Shown here: piece by piece, positions 1 to 6,435 of the stretch
Numbering within the stretch: the first letter of the stretch is position 1
Layout of the letters: the number at the start of each line of letters is the position of its first letter
Assembly (NCBI GenBank): GCA_036375215.1
Contig: DASUSH010000016.1
Coordinates: 1-45,833, forward strand
Origin: DASUSH01 sp036375215
GTDB taxonomy: Bacteria > Actinomycetota > Thermoleophilia > Solirubrobacterales > 70-9
Reading direction: 5' to 3'
DNA length: 45,833 bases
Program-made: the position numbers and the translations under genes
The notes under the pieces: model-generated
Database searches by the model: none
The model's input: only the letters and a program-made list of their open reading frames with translations
What the model was told of the DNA's origin: nothing

Positions 1-918
1 CCGCCCGCGGGCGAGCGCGAGCCGAACACGCTGTACGGCAACCAGTCCGCGAGCGCCCCGATCGAGCTCTTCTACCGCGTCTACGAGCCCGACCGCGGCC
101 TCGACCTGACCGGCGGCACCGGACTTCCCGAGGCGGAGCTCCAGCCGGCCGACGGCACCGTCGTCGGGCAGGAGGAAGCGTGCGGGCAGATCAACGACGC
201 CGACCGCGAGATCCCGGTGGACGACGTGCCCGCGGCGGGCTGGCAGGCCGTGCGGGCGACGCCGCCGTGCGACGCGAAGACCAACCCCGGCTACGACCCC
301 GTCCGCTGGGAGCGCTTCTTCAACGTGAACTACGCGATCGAGGCCGTCGCCACCGACTGCACCGAGGCCGGCCGCGCGGCGCGCCTCACCCAGCAGCCCG
401 TCTCGCAGGGCGGCTTCTACTCGAACCGCGACAGCGCCTATATCTACGCCCACCTCGCCCGCGAGTTCGGGCCGATCCTGGTCGTCCAGGCGCGCCTGCC
501 GCGCACGCCGCAGACCTACTCGGGGCCGAAGCGGATGCCCGGCGGCGACATGCGCTTCTGGTCGCTCTGCACCGGCGAGTCGCGGGTGACGACCCGCACC
601 CCCGACTGCCTCGCCGACCGCCAGGTCCTGCGCCGGAGCGGGCGCAACTACACCGTGGTCGTCTCCAAGGCCGCGGACCGGCCGGGGAACGCCACCCGCA
701 AGTGCGGCGTCGCCTGGCTCGACTGGGGCGAGAACGGCGACGGCGCCGGCGACACCGACTACGCCGCGCTCATCATGCGCAACCTGCTGGTCACGCCGGA
801 GTTCGAGCACGCGATCCAGCGGGTCGAGCGGCCGGGGACCGAGCCCGAAGTCATGGGCCCGTACTTCCCGCGCAGCGACTACATGACGCGCGAGGAGTTC
901 GAGGCGCGCGGCTGCTGA
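1..918 (+). CDS. Hypothetical protein, 5' end outside window
   Basis: The frame is open from base 1 and ends at a TGA at 916-918, giving 305 visible codons, so the true start lies upstream. GC-rich third positions and an uninterrupted frame support a real gene. The visible part is rich in aromatic residues and has scattered cysteines (the last residue is Cys). It reads like an extracytoplasmic conserved hypothetical of actinobacteria with no catalytic motif I can name. The segment LYGNQSASAPIELFYRVYEP near the start looks like a beta-rich domain. No function is proposed. The next gene starts 13 bases downstream on the same strand. Confidence 0.75.
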   Translation, partial: PPAGEREPNTLYGNQSASAPIELFYRVYEPDRGLDLTGGTGLPEAELQPADGTVVGQEEACGQINDADREIPVDDVPAAGWQAVRATPPCDAKTNPGYDPVRWERFFNVNYAIEAVATDCTEAGRAARLTQQPVSQGGFYSNRDSAYIYAHLAREFGPILVVQARLPRTPQTYSGPKRMPGGDMRFWSLCTGESRVTTRTPDCLADRQVLRRSGRNYTVVVSKAADRPGNATRKCGVAWLDWGENGDGAGDTDYAALIMRNLLVTPEFEHAIQRVERPGTEPEVMGPYFPRSDYMTREEFEARGC

Positions 919-931
919 TATCGATACCGCG

Positions 932-1474
932 ATGGCACGGGTGGCAGCTTTCCTGCGCGGGATCAACATCGCCGACCGGCGGGTGAAGAACGACGACCTC
1001 CGCGCCGCGGTCGAGGCGGTCGGCTTCGAGGAGGTGGCGATCTTCAGGGCGAGCGGCAACGTCGTGCTCGAGGCAGGCGGCGCGAGCCCGGCCGAGGTCA
1101 CCCGGCGGCTCGAGGAGGGACTCGAGCGCGAGCTCGGGTTCGGCGAGGTGCGGAGCTTCGTGCGGAGCGGGCCGCAGCTGCGGGCGATCGCGGGGCACGA
1201 GCCGTTCACCCCGGAGCAGGTGGCGGCGTCGAAGGGCAAGCTCCAGGTCGCGCTGCTCGCCAAGGCGCCCCCGAAGGTGACGCGCGCAGAGGTCCTCGCC
1301 CTGGCGACCGACGACGACCTGCTCGCCTTCGAGGGCCGCGAGCTCTACTGGCTGCCGAGGGGCGGGACCCAGGAGTCGACGCTGGGCCAGGAGCGCCTCG
1401 CGAAGACATTCGGCACGGCGACGATGCGCACCCAGGGAACCATCCAGCAGATCGCTGCGAAATACTTCGCGTGA
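932..1474 (+). CDS. DUF1697 domain-containing protein
   Basis: A 180-residue protein starting at ATG. Its N-terminus (VAAFLRGINIADRRVKNDDL) and the following FRASGNVVLEAG segment are the hallmarks of the DUF1697 family, whose members are about 175-185 residues long, so this copy is full length. The family is widespread in soil actinobacteria and has no established biochemical role. It lies 13 bases after the upstream hypothetical gene on the same strand, so co-transcription is possible. No membrane segment or signal peptide is visible, so a cytoplasmic protein is expected. Family assignment is firm; function is unknown. Confidence 0.85.
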   Translation: MARVAAFLRGINIADRRVKNDDLRAAVEAVGFEEVAIFRASGNVVLEAGGASPAEVTRRLEEGLERELGFGEVRSFVRSGPQLRAIAGHEPFTPEQVAASKGKLQVALLAKAPPKVTRAEVLALATDDDLLAFEGRELYWLPRGGTQESTLGQERLAKTFGTATMRTQGTIQQIAAKYFA

Positions 1475-1522
1475 TTCAAATGACCAACGCCAAATCCTCA
1501 GCTTCGCTTCCGGTTCGGCTCG

Positions 1523-1540
1523 ATCTCATCTGCATGAGAT
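1523..1540. repeat. Perfect 7-base hairpin at the start of the small acidic gene
   Basis: ATCTCAT (1523-1529) and ATGAGAT (1534-1540) are exact reverse complements around the 4-base loop CTGC. The hairpin covers the first possible ATG (1539) of the next gene, and no T-run follows, so it does not look like an intrinsic terminator. It could be an operator or a translation-blocking hairpin; it could also be chance. Confidence 0.35.
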
Positions 1541-1772
1541 GATCTTCATGGAACAGGTCGGGCCCGAGGGCGAGCGGCTCGCGATGGCGGCCGGCGACGC
1601 GGCCGAGGAGGTGACCGTCGGCTGGGACGCCGAGTTTGGCAGCGCCACCTTCGACTCCGACGCCTACGACCCCGACGTGGAGCTCAGCGAGGACGAGGTC
1701 CGGACCCGGGTATTCGCCGCGCTCGACGGGCTCGACCCGGACTGGCGCTCGCACCTGCGCGAAGCCGAATAG
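1539..1772 (+). CDS. Small acidic hypothetical protein
   Basis: A 77-residue protein (or 74 if the in-frame ATG at 1548 is used; the first ATG is buried in a hairpin). It is strongly acidic, with many Asp and Glu residues, two tryptophans and no Cys, and codons end mostly in G or C as in neighbouring genes, which favours real coding. No signal peptide or membrane segment is visible. I do not recognise a family. The next gene, encoding an SRPBCC protein, converges on it with only 4 bases between the stops. Possible roles such as a binding partner or antitoxin cannot be inferred from sequence alone. Confidence 0.6.
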   Translation: MIFMEQVGPEGERLAMAAGDAAEEVTVGWDAEFGSATFDSDAYDPDVELSEDEVRTRVFAALDGLDPDWRSHLREAE

Positions 1773-1776
1773 CGCG

Positions 1777-2256
1777 CTAGCCCGCCTCGACCAGCCCCTT
1801 CAGCTTCCGCAGGCTCTCCGTCACGGCCTCGCCGTGGACCTTGCCGAAGCTGACCCCGCGCAGCCGGGCGAGCACCATCCAGAGCCGCGTCAGCCCGTGG
1901 TAGCGCCAGGAGGTCGCCAGCCGCAGGCGTGTGCCGATGCCGGACACCTCCAGGCGGTGGCGAGTCTCGGCGGTCGCGAACCGGTGGGCGAAGCGCGCGT
2001 CGAAGGCGAACGGCGGCTCGTAGCGCGTCACCTCGACCTCGGTGGGCGCCGGGCGCATGCGCGGGTTGATGCTGGAGTCCGGCAGCGGCTCGACCTCCAC
2101 GCCTCGGTAGCCGCGCCGCAGGGCGCCCCGGTCGGCGGGGAGCCACTCGATCTCGATGCCGTGCCACCGCGAGTTCAGGCCCGGGTCGACGAGCCACTCG
2201 AAGACGCGCTCCGGTGGCGCCGCGATCTCGACCGACGCCTCGCTGCGGTGCGCCAC
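1777..2256 (-). CDS. SRPBCC (START-like) family protein
   Basis: A 159-residue protein whose start (SEASVEIAAPPERVFEWLVD) is the classic first strand and helix of the SRPBCC/polyketide-cyclase-like fold, and the length fits a single domain. Such proteins bind hydrophobic ligands or act as lipid-type carriers or cyclases; the ligand here is unknown. The middle contains the usual beta-strand pattern, and the C-terminal helix (residues about 128-155) closes the cavity. The ATG at 2256 follows the stop of the acetone-carboxylase-beta-like gene by 4 bases, so the two are very probably one operon, and this protein may bind a substrate or product of that enzyme. Confidence 0.85.
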   Translation of the reverse strand: MAHRSEASVEIAAPPERVFEWLVDPGLNSRWHGIEIEWLPADRGALRRGYRGVEVEPLPDSSINPRMRPAPTEVEVTRYEPPFAFDARFAHRFATAETRHRLEVSGIGTRLRLATSWRYHGLTRLWMVLARLRGVSFGKVHGEAVTESLRKLKGLVEAG

Positions 2257-2260
2257 TCCG

Positions 2261-4420
2261 CTAGTCGCCGGCGCTGAGGTGGAAGATCTGGCTCGAGTCG
2301 AGCCGCGCCGTGCGGCCCGGCGGGATCGCGAAGGTGGTCGCCGAGTGCTCGACGATCGCCGGGCCCTCGATCTCGTGGCCGGCCCGGACCTCCTCGAGGC
2401 GAACGATCTGAGTCTCGGCGTCGCCGTCCGACCAGCGCACGGTGCGGGTCGAATGCACGGGCGGCGAGCCGGACTCCATCTCGAGCTCGGGCAGCGCCGG
2501 CTTCTCGACCTCCACCGAGCCGGTGACGATCGCCTGCGTCACGAGGTAGCCGAGCTCGGGTGAGCGGGCGGAGCGCGCGTAGACCTTCCCGTAGGCGTCC
2601 TCGAAGGCCGCGATCAGCTCGTCGACCTGCTCGCCCTCCTCCATCTCGTGGTGCGGCGAGACGATCTCGATGTCGTTCAGCTGGCCGTAGTACTGCATGC
2701 GCACGATGTGCGTGAACGAGATCGCGTCGCGCTCGATCCCGGACTTCTGGAACTCGGCGGCGACGCGGTCGTCGAGCCCCTGCCAGGCGCCGGTGATCAT
2801 GAACCCGATCCCGGCCTTCTCCATATCGTCCGCGGTCGGCAGGATCGGCATGTCGATCGTCTGGTCGTAGCGGTACTCGAAGTCCGCGCAGGCGCACCCG
2901 TAGGCCGAGAAGCCGGCGGCCCAGGCGGGCATCAGCACGTCGCGGTAGGCGACGCCTTCCGTGTAGCCGGCGACGTGCAGCGGCCCGCCGCCGCCATAAC
3001 AGAGCAGCGCGTAGTCGGCGGGCGAGTAGCCCTTGCCGAGGATCCGGCCGACCGCCTCGTTGCGCAGCGTCTGCTCGAAGAGCTCGATCACGCCGGCGGC
3101 CGCGTCCGTGACGTCGAGGCCGAGCGGCTCCGCCACCTGACGGCGCACCTCGTGCTCGGCGCGCTCCGGATCCAGCTGGACCTCGCCGCCCAGGAAGTAA
3201 TCGGGGTTCACGCGCCCCAGGACTACGTTCAGGTCCGTCACCGAGACGGTCTCGAGCCCGCCCTCGGGCCAGCTCACCCCGATCCGCGAGCCGGCCGAGT
3301 CGGGGCCGAGCTCGGGGCGGTTCGAGTTCGGGTTCACCCGCACGAAGGAGCCCGTCCCGGCGCCGAGCGAGTCGATCTTGACGAGCGGCATGTTGAGCAT
3401 GAAGCGGGCGATGTCGGGCGTCGGCGTGATCTCGAAGCGCCCGTCGGTGAGCAGCGCGATGTCGAACGAGGTGCCGCCGATGTCGGTGCAGAGCACGTTG
3501 GAGAGGCCGAGCCGGTTCGCGAGCGCCTGGCCACCGACGACCCCGCCGATCGGCCCGGAGACGAGGGTGCGAGCGAGCTCGCGGGCCTCGATCGAGATCG
3601 TCCCGCCGTGCGACGCCATCACCCGCAGCTCGAAGCCGGCGCCGCGCTCCTTGGTGCGGTCGCGGACGGCCTTCAGGGTGCCGCGCGACGGCTCGGCGGC
3701 ATAGGCCTCGATCAGCGTGGAGTTGAGGCGCGGCAGGTCGCGGCGGAGCGGGTAGAGCTCGGAGCTGACGTACACGGGGACGGCCCCGTTGCTCCGGCGA
3801 GCCGCCTTCACCTCCTCGAGGATCTCGGCCACGCGGATCTCGTGCTCCGCGTTGCGGTAGCTGAAGAGCAGGCAGACGCAGATCCCCTCGACGCCGGCGT
3901 CGAGCAGCTCTTCGGCCGCCTCGCGGACGTCGGGCTCGCGCAGCGGCAGCACCTCCTCCCCCATCACGTCGATCCGCCCGCGCACCCCCTTCACGAGCTC
4001 GCGGTCGACGATCGGCGGGTTGTGGTGGTGGGTGGCGATGTGGAGCCGGTCGGAGTACGAGAACCCGAGGTAGGTCTGGATCCCGCGCTCGATCACCAGG
4101 TAGTCCTCCTGGCCCGCGGTGACGATCGCGCCGATCCGCCGGCCGGTGCGCGAGAGCAGGCGGTTCAGCATCGCGGTGCCGCTGAAGATCCCGGAGACGA
4201 TCCGCGGAAAGCCCTCCTCCGGCGACATCGACCACTGGCCGAGCGCGTCCTCGGCCGACGCCATGAAGCCCTCCGACTCGTCCTCCGGGGTGGTCTGCGC
4301 CTTGCCCACCACGAACGCGCCGGCGCGGTCGACGATGAACGTGTCGGTCATCGTGCCGCCGGCGTCGATGGCCAGGACACGGGGGTCGCGCGCGTCGGTC
4401 GTCCGGTCGGCCTCGGCCAC
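2261..4420 (-). CDS. Acetone carboxylase beta subunit-like / hydantoinase-oxoprolinase family protein
   Basis: A 719-residue protein beginning at a GTG (4418-4420). This start leaves a 16-residue lead before the conserved LAIDAGGTMTDTFIVD motif, as in acetone carboxylase beta subunits (AcxA, about 717 residues). A second actin-fold ATPase motif, DIGGTSFD, lies near residues 313-320. The protein spans the N-terminal Hydant_A_N, the hydantoinase A core and the C-terminal region ending in a TFAIPPGRTARLD tail. AcxA homologues use ATP to phosphorylate substrates in ketone carboxylation together with alpha and gamma subunits. Neither partner is in the window: the downstream neighbour is an SRPBCC protein and the upstream gene is divergent. 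Family is firm; the acetone substrate is inference. Confidence 0.8.
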   Translation of the reverse strand: MAEADRTTDARDPRVLAIDAGGTMTDTFIVDRAGAFVVGKAQTTPEDESEGFMASAEDALGQWSMSPEEGFPRIVSGIFSGTAMLNRLLSRTGRRIGAIVTAGQEDYLVIERGIQTYLGFSYSDRLHIATHHHNPPIVDRELVKGVRGRIDVMGEEVLPLREPDVREAAEELLDAGVEGICVCLLFSYRNAEHEIRVAEILEEVKAARRSNGAVPVYVSSELYPLRRDLPRLNSTLIEAYAAEPSRGTLKAVRDRTKERGAGFELRVMASHGGTISIEARELARTLVSGPIGGVVGGQALANRLGLSNVLCTDIGGTSFDIALLTDGRFEITPTPDIARFMLNMPLVKIDSLGAGTGSFVRVNPNSNRPELGPDSAGSRIGVSWPEGGLETVSVTDLNVVLGRVNPDYFLGGEVQLDPERAEHEVRRQVAEPLGLDVTDAAAGVIELFEQTLRNEAVGRILGKGYSPADYALLCYGGGGPLHVAGYTEGVAYRDVLMPAWAAGFSAYGCACADFEYRYDQTIDMPILPTADDMEKAGIGFMITGAWQGLDDRVAAEFQKSGIERDAISFTHIVRMQYYGQLNDIEIVSPHHEMEEGEQVDELIAAFEDAYGKVYARSARSPELGYLVTQAIVTGSVEVEKPALPELEMESGSPPVHSTRTVRWSDGDAETQIVRLEEVRAGHEIEGPAIVEHSATTFAIPPGRTARLDSSQIFHLSAGD

Positions 4421-4488
4421 GAAGCCGAATCTATACGTCCGCTCGCCGACACCGCGAACCGAACGGCGGACGAGCGCCACGACCGGGC

Positions 4489-4515
4489 TGTCACAGGCCG
4501 GGCGCCTGTCTCGTC
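4489..4515 (+). promoter_or_regulatory. ECF41-type sigma factor promoter
   Basis: TGTCACA (4489-4495) followed after exactly 16 bases by CGTC (4512-4515). This equals the published ECF41 target consensus (TGTCACA, 16-base spacer, CGTC) as I remember it. It lies 40 bases upstream of the epimerase ATG at 4556, which is coupled to the gene for an ECF41 sigma factor, so autoregulation is likely. The gene has a good ribosome site, GAAGGAGG, 8 bases before the ATG. Confidence 0.75.
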
Positions 4516-4555
4516 TCACCTGTGAAAGCCGTGAAAGCGAGCGAAGGAGGCGAAC

Positions 4556-5497
4556 ATGAAGGTGCTGGTGGCAGGAGCAACAGGAGCGCTCGGCACGCAG
4601 CTCATGCCGCGGCTGGTCAACGCCGGGCACGAGGTGACCGGGATGAGCCGGACCCCGGCCAAGCGCGGGGAGATCGAGGCCATGGGCGCCGCTCCGGCGA
4701 TCGCCGACGCCCTCGACGCCGACGAGGTCGCGGCGGCGGTCGGCGCCGCGGAACCGGACGTGATCGTCCACGAGCTCACGGCCCTCACGGGCGATTTCGA
4801 CCTTCGCCACTTCGACGAGACGTTCGCCCTCACCAACCGGCTGCGCACTGAGGCGACGGACCACCTCCTCTCCGCGGGGCGCGCCGTAGGCGTCGAGCGC
4901 TTCGTCGCGCAGAGCTTCGCCGGCTGGCCCTTCGCCAAGGTCGGCGGGCCCGTGAAGAGCGAGGAGGACCCGCTCGACGACGACCCGATCGAGCCCGTGC
5001 GCGAGACCCTGGCGGCGATCCGCTACCTCGAGGAGGCGGTCACCGGCGCCGAGTGGACCGTCGGGATCGCCCTCCGCTACGGCGGGTTCTACGGGCCCGG
5101 GACCTCGCTCGACGCCGACAGCGAGATGCTCGACGCGATCCGCAAGCGAAAGTTCCCGATCGTCGGCGGCGGCGCCGGCGTGTGGTCATTCATCCACGTC
5201 GCCGACGCGGCCGATGCCACCGTCGCCGCGATCGAGCGCGGCGAGCGCGGCGTCTACAACATCGTCGATGACGAACCCGCCCCGGTTGCGGAGTGGCTGC
5301 CGGTCGTCGCGGAGAACCTGGGCGCGAAGCCGCCCCGTCGCGTGCCGCGATTCGTCGGGCGTCTGCTCGCCGGGCAGGCGCCGACCGTCATGATGACCGA
5401 GTTGCGAGGCGCGTCGAACGCGAAGGCGAAGCGCGAGCTCGGCTGGCGGCCGGGGCATCCGACCTGGCGCACCGAGCTCGGCCGGGAGGCCGCGTGA
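4556..5497 (+). CDS. NAD-dependent epimerase/dehydratase (extended SDR), ECF41-linked
   Basis: A 313-residue atypical/extended short-chain dehydrogenase. The nucleotide-binding motif GATGALG is at residues 7-13 after a beta strand (MKVLVA), and a conserved RFVAQSFAG segment and RYGGFYGPG follow in the usual SDR positions. The start is fixed by a strong ribosome site (GGAGG) just upstream. The stop overlaps the GTG start of the sigma factor gene by three bases (GTGA), indicating translational coupling. ECF41 sigma factors are typically encoded next to a carboxymuconolactone decarboxylase, oxidoreductase or epimerase; this gene is that partner. The substrate is unknown. It is probably transcribed from the ECF41-type promoter at 4489. 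Confidence 0.85.
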   Translation: MKVLVAGATGALGTQLMPRLVNAGHEVTGMSRTPAKRGEIEAMGAAPAIADALDADEVAAAVGAAEPDVIVHELTALTGDFDLRHFDETFALTNRLRTEATDHLLSAGRAVGVERFVAQSFAGWPFAKVGGPVKSEEDPLDDDPIEPVRETLAAIRYLEEAVTGAEWTVGIALRYGGFYGPGTSLDADSEMLDAIRKRKFPIVGGGAGVWSFIHVADAADATVAAIERGERGVYNIVDDEPAPVAEWLPVVAENLGAKPPRRVPRFVGRLLAGQAPTVMMTELRGASNAKAKRELGWRPGHPTWRTELGREAA

Positions 5498-6435
5498 CCC
5501 AGGCCGAGGAAGAGCTCCTCGCCGAGCTGCGTCCGGCCGCGTTCGCGATCGCCTATCGGATGCTGGGCAGCGTCGCCGAGGCCGAGGACGTGGTCCAGGA
5601 GGCCCTCCTCCGCACCCACGCCGCGATCGAGGGCGGCGAGCGCATCGACTCGCCGCGCGCCTACGTGGGGACGGTGACGACCCGGCTCGCGATCGACGAG
5701 CTGCGTTCGGCACGCGCCCGGCGCGAGCGCTACGTGGGCGACTGGCTGCCGGAGCCGCTCGTCGCCGACCCCGAGTCCGGGCCGGCCGAGCGGGCCGAGA
5801 TGGCCGACTCGCTGTCGGTCGCCTTCCTGGTCCTGCTCGAGTCCCTCTCGCCCGAGCAGCGCGCCGCCCTCCTCCTCCACGACGTCTTCGACTACGGCTA
5901 CGGGGAGGTCGCGGAGATCGTCGGGACGAGCGAGGCGAACGCGCGCCAGCTCGCCTCGCGGGCCCGCCGCCACGTCGGCGAGCGCCGGCCGCGCTTCACG
6001 AGCTCCGAGGCCGAGCGCGAGGAGCTCGCCCGCCGCTTCTTCGCCGCCGTCCGCGAGGGCGAGGTCGGCGAGCTCGAGGCGCTCCTGGCCGACGACGTCG
6101 TCTTGCGCGGTGACGGCGGCGGCAAGGTCCCGGCGCTGGCGCGAGCGATCTCGGGGCGCACCCGGGTCGCGCGGACGCTCGGCGCGTGGAGCCGCCTCGG
6201 CATGCGCAAGTTCGACGCCGGCATCCGGCAGGCGAGTGTGAACGGCGGGCCGGGCGCGATCATCGTCGACGGCGAGGGCGCCACCATCGGGGTGTTCTCT
6301 CTCGAGATCTCCGGCGGTCAGATCCGCGGCATCAGCTCGGTGGTGAACCCCGACAAGCTCGGCCACCTCGGGCCGCTCGCCGACTACGCCGGGCTGATGC
6401 GGCAGGCGGGGCTAATGCGCCGCCCCTCCGCTTGA
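5494..6435 (+). CDS. ECF41 (SigJ-like) RNA polymerase sigma factor
   Basis: A 313-residue sigma factor starting at GTG 5494, overlapping the epimerase stop. Sigma2 occupies about residues 8-80 (AYRMLGSVAEAEDVVQEALL), sigma4 about 105-165, and a SnoaL-like C-terminal domain about 172-300. All three ECF41 signatures are present: WLPEP (residues 84-88) in the linker, DGGGK (207-211) and NPDKL (285-289) in the C-terminal extension. In this family the extension regulates sigma activity in place of an anti-sigma factor, and none is encoded here. The last 24 bases overlap the convergent MMPL gene. The activating signal is unknown. Confidence 0.95.
   Translation: MTQAEEELLAELRPAAFAIAYRMLGSVAEAEDVVQEALLRTHAAIEGGERIDSPRAYVGTVTTRLAIDELRSARARRERYVGDWLPEPLVADPESGPAERAEMADSLSVAFLVLLESLSPEQRAALLLHDVFDYGYGEVAEIVGTSEANARQLASRARRHVGERRPRFTSSEAEREELARRFFAAVREGEVGELEALLADDVVLRGDGGGKVPALARAISGRTRVARTLGAWSRLGMRKFDAGIRQASVNGGPGAIIVDGEGATIGVFSLEISGGQIRGISSVVNPDKLGHLGPLADYAGLMRQAGLMRRPSA

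Noticed and set aside
4421..4864. A 148-codon extension of the acetone-carboxylase-beta-like gene
   Set aside because: It would read through the epimerase gene on the other strand and the GTG at 4420 gives the family's normal N-terminus.
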